Shown piece by piece: positions 1 through 11,501 of a DNA stretch of 64,000 nt. The notes beneath the pieces were generated by a model, which saw only the letters and a program-made list of their open reading frames with translations, was not told the origin of the DNA and did not search any database. How positions within the stretch are numbered: the first letter of the stretch is position 1; every line of letters begins with the position of its first letter. Origin of the DNA: Luscinia megarhynchos (lineage: Eukaryota > Chordata > Aves > Passeriformes > Turdidae); NCBI GenBank assembly GCA_034336665.1, contig CM067592.1, positions 54,364,473 through 54,428,472 of the forward strand. Reading direction: 5' to 3'. The translations under genes were made by a program, and so were the position numbers.

Positions 1-134
1 GAGAGATGTTTGATGGCCCAAGCCTGGCAGTGTTTAACATGCATTTTTACAATGCCCTTAATAAAACATTTAAATATTTGTCAGCCCAGAAATGGCCAGG
101 CAGTTGGACTAGATTTTTGTCCTTTCCAGATGAA

Positions 135-362
135 CTATTCTATTCTATTCTATTCTATTCTATTCTATTCTATTCTATTCTATTCTATTCTATTCTATTC
201 TATTCTATTCTATTCTATTCTATTCTATTCTATTCTATTCTATTCTATTCTATTCTATTCTATTCTATTCTATTCTATTCTATTCTATTCTATTCTATTC
301 TATTCTATTCTATTCTATTCTATTCTATTCTATTCTATTCTATTCTATTCTATTCTATTCTA
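135..362. repeat. (CTATT)n pentanucleotide microsatellite
   Basis: An uninterrupted pentamer array of about 45 units with no visible sequence error over 228 bases. One strand reads CTATT and the other AATAG. The open frames through it encode only a F-Y-S-I-L repeat and are not genes. The perfect periodicity implies recent expansion, and the copy number in an assembly may be unreliable. Confidence 0.98.
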
Positions 363-1149
363 GTCACAGTCATAATTAATTTCATTTATTTCTGTGGAAT
401 GCTTCTTCATGTTCACAGAAACAGAATAAATACTTTTGGAGGATAAAAATTGTCAAAATCTACATGCTCTGTCAGTTTTTTGTCCTTCAGTGAAATGTCT
501 TGAAAATGGATTTTTGACATTTAATGATCATCCATTTACCTTTGAAATAGGCCAAATCATTTTGCTTCAATAGGTCAGCTGCAGGTCCTAGGTCCTAGCC
601 TAGAAGAAAACCAGCTAGAAAACTAAGGTTCAAATTTCCTTACAAGGATGCTAAAAATCCCAAAAAACAAGGCCATGAAAACAGATGTGGAAGCATACAT
701 GATGACAAGACTGCATGATGTGAGGTGTCTTGGGAAGATATTAGAAGGTTTAATTGGTATGATGCCATTGAACTCATCTCACTTATGTCTCCTTTGATGA
801 GAGACAATAGAAATGCCTAGTTTGGAAGAGATGTTTTTTCTGAGGTTGTACTTCAAAGGAAGAGGTATAACGAGCTTTGAACCAGTGCCTTGCCTCTGGG
901 GTGAGCTATTACAATATTGCACGACACATCTTTCCTGTTGATTGCTGTTAACAGTAATTCTGAGTCAATTACTCAATGAGCATTGATTGCATTGTAAGCA
1001 AGGAGCTATAAATGCATAAACCTGTAGTCTGCAGCATGCATAGGTTGACAGTAGTTAACTCTCTGCTGGCTGAAGGGCTCCTTTTCTATTCAAGCTGGAA
1101 ATGAAGAAAAGAGTTCACAGACTTCTACAGGAAGAATAAACACCATCTG
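363..1149. other. Unassigned AT-rich DNA
   Basis: No gene, mobile element or RNA was recognised. The only local structure is a short direct duplication of ggtccta around 584-598. The last five bases (1145-1149, atctg) are the left target duplication of the following LTR. Confidence 0.6.
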
Positions 1150-1866
1150 TGTCCTGGTTTGAAGAGACAGTTATCTGCCAGTAAAGGCAGAAGCTTCTCT
1201 TTGAAAAGGAGAATGTAAACCCCTTCCCCCCAAATTATTACAAATTTGAAATTAAGGGGCTCTCAGGCAAAGATATGGCAATTAGGAATAACTGTTCTTT
1301 ACTGGGAAAATTAAAATAGAAATACAGTATTACAAAAAAACCAATCCCAACCCTAACAGAGTCAGAATACAATCTGACACCCGTCAGTCAGTAAAGGTGT
1401 TGGTAGAAGTCCCATTAAATGGTGGCTACAGTCCTCCTGCAGTGGCAGATGTGGTTCAGCTGAAGCAGTGCTCCTGTAGAAGGTGCAGTTTTCCTCTAAA
1501 TGTCCAGGGATGATGTGGAAAGGTCCAGTTTTCCTCTGGAATCCAGTGGAAAGAAGGACAACTTGCTGTCCAAAATCTCAGGTTTTATCTAGGTAGGAAA
1601 GGCTGGGCTCTTTCTCTTGGCTGGATCATCTCCCAATGGAATGATGTAATTTTATCAGTCATACAGTGGGATTAATGGCTGAGCAGAAGATGATATCTTC
1701 CTGGAGGGTGGATGGGTTGTGGGAAAGATAAAGATGATTGCCCCACCTGGTTTTAAAGATGGCCCATTAGCAGATGGTATGTGCCACGGAGATAAGGGTC
1801 ACTGCTCCACCTGCCTTCCACACATGGTGATAGAATACACATTTATGGCCACATCAACCCAACACA
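1150..1866 (-). mobile_element. Solo LTR of an endogenous retrovirus (717 bp)
   Basis: Read on the minus strand, the element starts TGTGTTGGGTT and ends AAACCAGGACA, giving the TG...CA termini of a retroviral LTR. It is flanked by a perfect 5-bp target duplication, atctg, at 1145-1149 and 1867-1871, so both boundaries are exact. The minus-strand orientation is inferred from a polyadenylation-type AGTAAA near 1290 and the family-typical stretch ending in AACCAGGACA. A short motif, tccagttttcctct, occurs twice inside it. No internal gag, pol or env remains, so this is the product of LTR-LTR recombination. From songbird repeats generally it looks like an ERVK- or ERVL-group LTR, but I cannot fix the family without a repeat library. 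Confidence 0.88.
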
Positions 1867-2804
1867 ATCTGGAACAGAGTTTACTCTTGCAATACTCTTA
1901 ATGGCTTTTATACCTTTCTCATTTTTCTTTTATTGGAATTTGCTGACTGCCTATCCATCCCATTAAGTAATGCTATTGCTATGACCATGATTTACAGTTA
2001 TTGCTTCTACTATTACAGAGGACTTGAAAAATAAATAAAGACATGGCAACTGATTAATTTACTGATCATGCTCATTGAAAATCAGATGTGAACAGAAACA
2101 TTAGCAAAGAATGAAAGATGATGGTAGGTTATTTCAAAAGTAGGTCTGCTAGCTAATTTTAAAAGATTTCTCTAATAGATTGCTTTAATTACTACTGTAG
2201 AAGCTAATACTATCAGTACTTTGGGTTGTTATATTTTGCCTTTGACTACAATGCTTAAAATTCAAGCATTAAACAGAACTAATTTCAGTTTGGTGTTTCA
2301 ATTTGGTAGCTCAGATACATGATTAATTTCCCAGATTTTGGCTATCACTTAGTCATGTTGATTCTGCTTGTACAATCCAGACATTTTAGTTAAATCAGAC
2401 ATCTTTTAAGATGCCCTACTTCTAAAATATATATGTAGTTACCTTTCACTTTCTATGTCCTATGCTAGAGGACATGTAAATATAAGTGCTAGGTTAATAA
2501 ATGTCTTAATTAGAAGACGTTGCATTAAAGTTTTGCTGTCTCGTAATATTTGCTTCAGGAAAGATTATTTCCACTTATCAGTCATAATGGAGTAGATCAT
2601 GCAGAAATCATAGGGGCAGTATTTGATATATAAATTTCTGTGAATGACACAGTTTTTGTAGAAGGGGTTTGGCTTATCCTCTGCTGAATCAGGGCCAGCT
2701 TGGGAAAAATACATGTATCTTAACCTTTAGCATATGCACCTATAATAACTTGATTTTTAGTATTGAACATATGTTATGAAGAAAAATGGAAGGAGCTTCT
2801 TGAG

Positions 2805-2830
2805 CAATGCATCACTTGAGTGATGCATTG
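2805..2830. repeat. Perfect 26-bp palindrome
   Basis: The arms CAATGCATCACT and AGTGATGCATTG are exact reverse complements separated by two bases. Each arm contains ATGCATCA. It could extrude as a hairpin or bind a dimeric protein; no function is shown by the sequence. Confidence 0.9.
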
Positions 2831-3192
2831 AGTGGATATAGATTTAGGTCCCCTGACCTGGGAAGTTAACTTTCTTTCCATGCTTAAAGCTTCTCCTTCA
2901 GCTAATGCATTCATTAGACCCTTTTTCATGTAGCCCTCAGTTCTCTATCTGAGGAAATGTCTAGAAATAGAAAAGATGAATTAGTTTGAATAACAATAAA
3001 AAATAAATTAAGACTGGCTTTTAAAAAAGTCAAATATGTCTCCTCCTGATTGCTCACTTTTTCTGTCTTTCCATTTATGTACCCATTAACCCAAACAGGT
3101 CTTTTGCACCTATTCCCAGAATTCCTTTTCAGGAAAATTACTAAGCCATTTGAAATCACACCTGCTGTGATTGACTGTGCTTCTTTGTCTAG

Positions 3193-3399
3193 GGGAAAAA
3201 GAATGCAAGGATGCTCCCTGGGGCCCTCCTGACTTTGCTCAGCAGATGGATTTCAGCTTGGGCATTCCTCCTTTGCCTGCTTGTTCCCAGCCTTGTGCCT
3301 TGTACGACTCTTCACAGCCGTGTGGTGAGGACACAAAATTCTGACCCCTCAGCTTCACCTCCCACAGCTGGTCCCACTTCCAGGGTCTTCCCATGCAAG
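3193..3399 (+). other. Candidate signal-peptide exon (speculative)
   Basis: A local GC-richer stretch is bounded on the left by a pyrimidine tract and AG (3191-3192) and on the right by AAG/GTGAGA, a strong-looking splice donor at 3400. An ATG at 3211 opens 63 codons that end exactly at the donor in phase 0. The predicted peptide begins with a hydrophobic stretch (AWAFLLCLLVPSL, about residues 16-28), resembling a signal peptide, followed by a Ser/Thr/Pro-rich segment. I do not recognise the protein and no partner exon is visible nearby. Chance occurrence is quite possible in a window this long. Confidence 0.15.
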
Positions 3400-4290
3400 G
3401 TGAGACCTCCCTGCTTTTTTTCCTAGAGCTCATTCATTGCTACAAGAGACAATTTTGCAAAGTGCATGCAAGCCATAAAAGTTAGGCATTGACAACTCGT
3501 CTCTGATTTTCAATATTCCTCCTTTACTGGAAATTTCCTGTCAACCCATGGTAGAAAAAATTCAGTTATTCCTCAGAAAAATCAGAAGGTCTACTTTGAA
3601 ATGCCCTTGAATTTCTAAAATTACACGTATTTGCTTGACTTTGAAATGTTACTATTAAGTTTTAAGAGATAAGTTGCTAAAAACATTCATTCTATGAGAT
3701 CTGTCATGAACAGATTAGGTGCTTCTCCAAGGGACTGCTGTTCTTTCAACAAAACTTCAGAAGCTCAGATTAAGCTGCGGATCATAAGGAGAGTACTCAA
3801 AAGCTAAGGCTGATGTTTTCTTTTTCTCCTTTCTCCCAGCTGCTTTAGGCTGAACATTTCTCCATTTGTCAGGATAAATATATAGTATTCTGAAAAAACC
3901 TGCGCTTTCCTCAGAGCTGTGAGTTATAAAGAGCTCCTTTGCTTTGTGTTGGTAGAATTGTAGTTTCATCATTTATTAGATACATTTTTTTTTCCAGCTG
4001 CAGACTACAGACATGCTTCTTTGTGTGTAGAGAGCAGATTTCCTTCTAGTGGTTTAAGGCTGATAGGCCAGGAACAAGACACTTTCTAAGTAATTTTTTG
4101 CTCTGCACTTTATTATTACCACACACTAGTAACTTGTGATTTGTGTGTTTTCTCCTTTGTTTGTATATGGCTATAATGTATTCTTAACTGATTTTTGTCT
4201 GCTCTTTAAAATGTCTACAAAACTTCAAATTAAATCTCCTCAAAATGTTGTTTGGTTTTGCTTTTTTTTGGTTTTTTTTTGCTTTTTTTT

Positions 4291-4590
4291 TAATAGATTA
4301 GGTAGATTGAAAGAAATAAATAGAATTAGAAAATACTCTAAATGCAAATTTCTGGCAGAAACACACTTAAGGTATAAAGGTAGCATAAAGGTTGTATAAA
4401 GGTAACAACAATTATTATAAAGATTATTGGAATTCCATGTTTATTGTTTGGTGTTTTTCAAGAAAGCAATGATCTATTAATTCCATTCTTTTTATTGCAA
4501 AGATATCTTTATCAACATAGTTTATGACACTTTTTCTAATTCTATTTATTTCTTTCAATCCACCTACTTTTGAATCTACCTAGTCTATTA
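4291..4590. repeat. 43-bp inverted repeat with a ~200-bp spacer
   Basis: The left arm (4291-4333) reappears inverted at 4532-4590. The arms match at 42 of 43 positions once a 16-base extra piece in the right arm is set aside. That extra piece lies between two near-copies of aggtRgatt, so the left arm may have lost it by deletion between direct repeats. The spacer (4334-4531) is AT-rich and contains three imperfect copies of ataaaggt near 4374-4402. No terminal duplication or transposase is visible. Confidence 0.85.
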
Positions 4591-7500
4591 GTTGATTATT
4601 ACGTATTAATATTTATTCTAAAAAGTAGAAATAACTAGAATTAGAAGAATGCAGAAATTAAGCTGAATTTAAAATATCTTAGTAATTTAATTAACAGGGT
4701 TAAGTCAATTGGTTTTTTTTTTGTTTCACCAGGGGTCTGATTTGGTGAGTTGTTGATAGCCTCTTATGTCCTCAAATTAAATTTATAGCAGCAGGTAGTT
4801 TTTTTGAATGCAGATTGGGAATAAATGTTCTGAAAAATGTGTCTTGGCTGTGAAACATTCTGGTCATTCAGTAGGACTGAAGCACCTACATGTGGGAGCT
4901 ATATTGTGGAAATCAGACCCCAGTGCTCTGGGAAATCTGGCAACTGGATTTTTTGAAATTTTTAGCTTAACCAACTTGCTTCTTCTTGCTGTTTTGATAT
5001 ATATAAATATTTATAATTATTGAATTCCCTAGAAATAGAAAACAGCAACAATAAATAATGTAAAAGTTGTCAGCTACTTCACTTCTGCTTTAAAACCCAC
5101 AAACTCAGTGCTAAATATGGATTAAAAACTATTGTCACCACATTCAGGAAATACTCTGGGTAAAGAACATAAATTCTGTTCTGACCACTTTGAAAAATGC
5201 AGAGAAGGGTGTTTAGAGCTCTACACATAGAAGTGCCAGGGAAGGGAGCTGCTTTGGACTGATGTACAAGCAAGAGTGAACAAATTTGCACATATATTTA
5301 TGTGGAGAGGTTGGTGCCTGTGGAAGACAGACCACGATGAGATCTGTGCATGCAGCAGGGGATCAAGACTGCTTTGCTCTACATGAAGAATAATATCCAT
5401 ACCTCAGGAGATGTGAGGGAAGGAGTAAAAAGAGTGAATCCTTAGCAATGTCTGTGACTGTGGGGGCAAGTGCAGGGCTGGGGAATACAGAATCAGAAGA
5501 GAAGTGTTGAAGGGCATGGAAAAGTTGAAGAAGCCTTAAAGAAGAAAAGGATAAAAGAGGAAAACAAAGTAGTAAGACTAGCATGGATATTTTTTTAAAT
5601 GTAAGACTAAAGAATGTTGCATATATGTTTTAGAGAATGACAAGCATTTGATTAGCACACTTTCTCTGCTTGCTTAATGTAATGCAGTTTTCAAACCATT
5701 GTATTCTAAAGTCTACTAAAATCCATTAAGAAAAAAAATACTATTAAGAAAAACAGTCCTATAAGGATTTTAAGTTCTTTGAACATTCAGGTTTAGGATG
5801 GTGAAATAAAAGTAGGGACTACATGGAACAAGTGATTGAAATTAAGCTCTTGGTGTTCCATTAAGTCCTTTTGCCAAGAAGCTAGTATACCTGAAAAGAA
5901 AAGAAAGTGTTTTAGAATAAGTGTTGGCAGTATAACCCTCAAAACCACAATTCTAATTTAAACTTTGTATGTGCAGGTACATATTAGAAGCAGGAAATAA
6001 GAAAGTAACACAGCAGCTCAGAGGCTCTGCAAGAAGAATATTCCTGTTATTGCCCTTCAGCAAAGGAATACACAATTACCTTCAGGCTGTTTTCACACTG
6101 TGATTTATACATTTTATGTTAATGTAATTTGTTCTGGACTGCCATGGCAATTATAATACTGCCCTTAGACAGAGTTCTTGTGCCTTTTGTTGTAGAGGTC
6201 ATGTGCTGCTCGGTGTCCAGTGTTGAAGCACTGAACTCCCAGACTGCTCCAAGGCATTGCTGGCAACAGAGAGAGCTGTGACTGAGTGCACAGGCTTGAA
6301 AACCTTTACTAGTTGTTGAATACACTTTAAAGGCATCTTAAAATGGGAGACAAAAGCACCCAATTATTTATGAGACAGCTGTGCATTTATCTCTGTAAGT
6401 GTGAATATTACAATTTCCATTACTTTTAATTGCTGTTAAATGCTCAGTACCTCTGAAAATGGGACTTTTGGAGACAAACAGCAGACTGATAATTCTGCTA
6501 TCCTCTCCTTTATCTCCTTCAGTTCACGTTCCCTCAGTGCTGTGCAACTTCTTGGCTGCTTTATTTATGAACTTCCTTCAGTGCCTTTAAAGATGTATAG
6601 CCTAGATGTCAAGGGCAAATGCCCAGTAAGTGGGATTTAAATTTTAAGTTCTTCAGTTTTCCTCTGAGGTATTATATGATAAATAAGGTAAATTTTAATT
6701 GAGGGCTTTATAATGCACATTTACAAAAACAAGCAAACCTAAAGTCCTCAATACATTTTTCCACAATTTAAAAATATACTGTTCTTAAACTGTGAGTAGT
6801 ATGGACATGCAATCAGATACCTGTAATGTCTTGTCCTGCTTGTTTGACAGCAGAGTCAGAATCCTATCTCATTTACCTTTCTTCAGTATCAGGTGACCTG
6901 CTGTGATACCAGAAACAGCTTGGTTTTGTAAAATTGGTAACAACGATGACATAACTTTTTTTTCCTTGGGGTATGCAGCACAATTCAATGTTCTCTCTTC
7001 TTAAAATTTCTAAGCAGTACCAAACAGAAAAAAAGAAGTAGTGTGTGTCACACTAACTACAAACCTTAATTCTAGCTTGGAGATGCTCTTGGGGTTTTTC
7101 TAGTTCATCAGCCAGTGCTGAGTCAGTGAAGCATGTTATTTCTTCTATTGTATTCTTGACACATGCTCATGAATAATGTTAAAAGTTGTCTTCCGATTTT
7201 TAAATAAATAGGGAAACACTATAAAGAGCAAGTGAGCAGATTATAGGATGCATAGTATGATTTTATGTTTGTTTGTGGGAACAACAACATAGACTCATAA
7301 ACAGACATCATTTTTTGACTCATTGTTTCATAACCAGACTTTGGTATTATGCAATCCGGGAAAAAGAAAATCATGGAATTACCCACCAGTGTGCACAAGG
7401 ATAGGAGACACAAGAATCATAGGAGATGAAAAACAAAAAAACCCCCAGGCTATCAAAAGAACTAAACTCCAGTTTATCCCTGTCAGGAAAGAGAGTTGAG

Positions 7501-7670
7501 AGATGAGTGTCAACAGTCCCAGCCCATCACAACCCCATTTTATTCAAGAAAATGTATGCTGAGATTTCTCCTGAATTTGAAGTAAAACAAATGTTTGTGG
7601 GTAAGGGAGATATTAATGATGAAGCACATTTATTAGTCCAGAAAATTGGGAAAAAGCTTGAATAGTTTAT

Positions 7671-7685
7671 CTTCTTCTTCTTCTT
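7671..7685. repeat. Short (TTC)n tract
   Basis: About five CTT/TTC units. It is a minor simple repeat. Confidence 0.85.
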
Positions 7686-8626
7686 GTCTTTATTTGGCGA
7701 ACTCTAAAACAAACAAAAGAACCCCATGAAAATATTATATGATATTTATTATATCAAACATACAAGAGAAAAAAAAGGCACTTGAATTCTTGAAACAATT
7801 AAATTTTTTTCTGCCACATAATAATCCACATAAATAAATATTCTAAAGGTTCTGGAAAGCAATGAAATTAAAGTGGTGAGAATGATTACTAAAAAGGGAC
7901 AAGGAGCACAGATACTGAATGAGGAAGAAAATCTGATGCCAATTAATATTGGCATTGGTATAATTCTATTTTCTTCCCTCGTCTAATATGAAGGGTTTAA
8001 AGTATTTCTCTTTCTTTGGAGCACAAAACTGGTCAAGAGGTGTAAAAGATGTCCAAATCATAAGATGTGCCTAAATTCAATACAGAGAATGCCTACAGGA
8101 CTAGAAAATATTTTTAAGGTTATAATGTGAACATACTGAATGAGGATCCTCATCCTGACAAGACATGAGCTCAATGAAATTTTTCTTACTTTGTATATTT
8201 GTTTAAGAGAATGATAAAAGCACTGATTTTGTTTATCCATTCAATGGTCAGCATGATAGAAGAATGCCATTTATATCTCCTAAGATGCAAGTCAAAGGTA
8301 GACCATAGGAACCAGCAAAAAATTATTTTAATTCTTATTATTCTGACCAGTGAATTATGAAAAATAGATAAGCTGCCTCAATTCCTGCATACAATGCATA
8401 TGAATCTCTCTCAAAAAAATTGTACAGATATTTTTGGATTCATCAGCAGGGTAGCAGAGTGTTGAATCATCCTTTTATTGAGTCCACTGTACATAGACTG
8501 GAAGCTGCTGTCTCACCTATTTATAACAGCCTAGGAAATAAAATGCAAGTTTTAAGTTGGATCCTTTTCTGGCTTTTAGAGCCATTACATTAAAGAAATA
8601 CTCAAAGCATCAGCTAAGTATAAAAG

Positions 8627-8676
8627 CATAAATCAAATTGACATCAATAAGACATGAAAACATAAATCAAACTGAC
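8627..8676. repeat. 16-bp motif repeated twice, 34 bp apart
   Basis: The motif cataaatcaaattgac (8627-8642) recurs at 8661-8676 with a single change (t to c). It may be a local duplication; no function is assigned. Confidence 0.7.
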
Positions 8677-8900
8677 GTGACTTAAATTGCAGTACATATA
8701 CATGAAGCCTTAGACTGATTGTAATTCTGAAATGTTTCTTTTTCTAAATAAAAGAAATTAAGGAGACATGACAATATATAAAATTTCAGTAGGCAGGAGA
8801 CTGAAAGGCACATACAGAATGTATGTCTATATATATTTTCTCTTCACATTAATCTTTTTTTTTTTTCTTCTGTTGGCTCATGGCAGCTCCAAATCTTTGA

Positions 8901-9432
8901 ACCATAGAATGATTAGAATTGGAAGGGATCTTTAGATGTCTAGTCCAGCCCCCTTGCAATGAGCAGGGTCATCTTCAACCTGATCAGGTTGCTCAGAGCC
9001 CTGTCCAACCAGGCCTCGAACATTTCCAGGGAAATGGGGCATCCACCACATCTCTGGGCAACCTGTGCCAGTATTTCACCATCCTCATTGTAAAAAAAAA
9101 ACTACTTCCTTACAGATATGTCTGCATCTACCCCTTTTAGTTCAAAACTATTGTTCCTTGTCCTATCACAACAGGTCCTAAAGACTTTCTACCCATCCTT
9201 CTTTTGAGCCCTTTATAAATCCAATAGGCCACAATAAGGTCTCCCTGGAACTGTCTCATCTCCTGATGAGAAGGCTAACAAATCCCAGATTTCTGACCCT
9301 TTCTACAGGGGTGTCTCACCCCTCTGATTATTTTTGTGGGCCTCCTCTGGACCCGCTGCAACAGATCCATGCCCTCCCTGTGCTGAGGTCTCCGGAGACA
9401 AATACTCCATTTAGGGTCTCACCCTAAATAAT
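8901..9432 (-). mobile_element. CR1 LINE 3' end, 5'-truncated
   Basis: Read left to right, the segment begins with catagaatgattagaattgg and continues through a stretch resembling ggaagggatctttagatgtctagtccagcc. This is the reverse complement of the avian CR1 3' terminal region. Further diagnostic pieces are the segments around 9001-9080 (ccaggcctcgaacatttccaggg) and 9340-9360 (cctcctctggacccgctgcaaca). It carries the C-terminal tail and 3' UTR only, with no intact reading frame. Short 5'-truncated copies of this type are the normal product of CR1 retrotransposition in birds. Confidence 0.93.
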
Positions 9433-11496
9433 AATGTCTGAATAATAAAGGCATCAACAGGCACATAGATTTGATAAATTTTAAAAAGAAAACCTGCCAG
9501 TCACAGTTTATATCATAAGAATCCTTTTTAATTCCCTAGAATTAGAAGTTGTACTTTACCTCTCACTTAAAAAGTGAAAAGTCTGTCAATCACACTACAG
9601 TTACACGTCTTTATAACAGTGATACTAGCTCAAGGAAAAAATTCTCAACAAATCCCCTCCAAAATAAAACCTCCTCTCAGTAAAGGCCCCTTGTGACAAT
9701 TTGTGTTTTTCAGTGGCATAATTTTTTCGATGATTCAACCTAAACAAAACATTGTAAGGAAACATTGATATATCTAAAATTGCAGAGATATATAGAGTCT
9801 TACTAATGTCTTATCATTGGAGTTTTAAATGGTTTTCTCTCGTAATGTATCACTTTAATGTTGGAAGACCTAGTACTTAAAATTATTTTAGACAGTCTGG
9901 TGGGTAAGTCCAAAGGTAAGAGCTCAGAACGCTTGGGTTTCAGTGTAATCTCTGTTCCTCTTTAGAGGTAATTAATTTCTGCTCATTTCACAGTGTTGCT
10001 GCCCTGCTTAGTTATATTATAAAATCTGGTGTGAACATTGTCTCTTAGTAGGCCTAATTTTCTTTGGAGTTATTAAATTATATAGCAAAATCAGGTTTTT
10101 GGCCAGGATATCAATGGGCCAATTTAAATGGATGGTGTGTGAGTACTAGTTAAAATGGGATTTTAGAATAATCATGTGTGCAATGGGACTATGGCCTCAT
10201 TAATTTTGTATGTTTGCATAAATGACATAATCATGCAGGTGTTCTTTTGCTGCAGCTTGTCTCTAGTAAAATTTTCTAAATTCCACTAAGGGTTCATTCA
10301 CTTAATTGAGCAATGTTTTTGTTCTCAAACATGTTTGAAAATGGCATGGTAGAGTGCTTTTGTCAGAATTTGCTTTTTGAACAAGACTATGTATCTTGAA
10401 ACAAGTTTATTTACAAAAGGGGTGATTTTACTAGATTTATGACTATGTATTCTCTTATTCTTTCATTAAATCATCATCTATTCCCCATGCTTTGGTTTTA
10501 GGCAGCCTGCTAAGCTCCAATATCTAGGCAAGCAGATATTGCTAAGAACTGAGGGAAACTGGCAAAATACATGTAAAACAGTATCTCAGGTTGGATTTTT
10601 ATGACAAGGACTTCTCACACTAAAAAATGTCTTCCATTTTAAAACTCAGAATTGGGAAGAGCGTATGTGCAGTAAGGAAGAAATATGACCTAGATAAAGG
10701 TGCACTGCAAGTGTATTTTGTATTATTTTTGTAATGTAGAAATTATAGTGCAGAGAAATAACAAAAACAATCAAAAAGAACATCTGTCATGCACAAAACG
10801 TGAATTATTTTGTGTAGTAGATAATTCATGTACATAATAAATGTGAGGCTTATCTTAATGCTGTGCCATCTGGAATCTAGCCATTTCTATCAGAATGTTT
10901 ATTTCCGCATGCCTTCAGTTTTGCTTCACTTTGCACTCTCCTTCCTGAAAGAAGTTAATCAAAATTACACTCTCTAAACCTCAGAATGCTGAAAATCTGT
11001 CCTGTCTTGCAATATTTGATTGTTGTCCAGATCTACCATGCAACTTAGGTTAAAGTGTTTTGGGCTTTGGTAGAATGTTTACTGGGATAAGGGTGCGGGA
11101 TTGCTGAGAAAAAAGCTGCAGGTACAATATTAAAAGATGCAACTTACTCTGACTTCAAGTTGGTACTTATACAAAGTATCAGTCTGCACATTTCCATAGA
11201 GATTTCTATAAGCTTTGAGTTTTCTGTCACAGAAATTCAGTTTAGCTGTTAGCAGTCATTACGGTCTGTTCTTATTTCCTTGTAGAAACAGGTACTCACA
11301 TAAAACCCAAGCCTTCATGGCATGTTTTTGAAGTGGAAAAGGGGAGAATGTATCTTTAGTGGTGAAAGTATCTTTACACTAAGTTCAACTCTGTCAAATT
11401 CAGTTTACCACATTGCAGTTTTTCTGCACATTAATATTACACTGGCTGAACAATAAATATAAATCAAATTTAAATTAATAACCTTGTGTGAGGAGA
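9433..11496. other. Unassigned AT-rich DNA
   Basis: No gene or mobile element was recognised. The last few bases before the next LTR (11497-11501, ggtag) are its target duplication. Confidence 0.6.
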
Positions 11497-11501
11497 GGTA
11501 G

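Larger units (their letters stand above)
1872..8900. other. Unassigned AT-rich DNA, about 7 kb
   Basis: No recognised gene. It holds a perfect 26-bp palindrome (2805-2830), one exon-like segment (3193-3399), poly-T tracts around 4261-4290, a 43-bp inverted repeat (4291-4590), a short (TTC)n run at 7671-7685 and a 16-bp repeated motif at 8627-8676. The rest shows no coding signal or mobile element that I can identify. Confidence 0.55.

Noticed and set aside
6..446. Open frames of 146 and 117 residues with F-Y-S-I-L repeats
   Set aside because: They are translation of the CTATT microsatellite, whose period of five keeps frames open.
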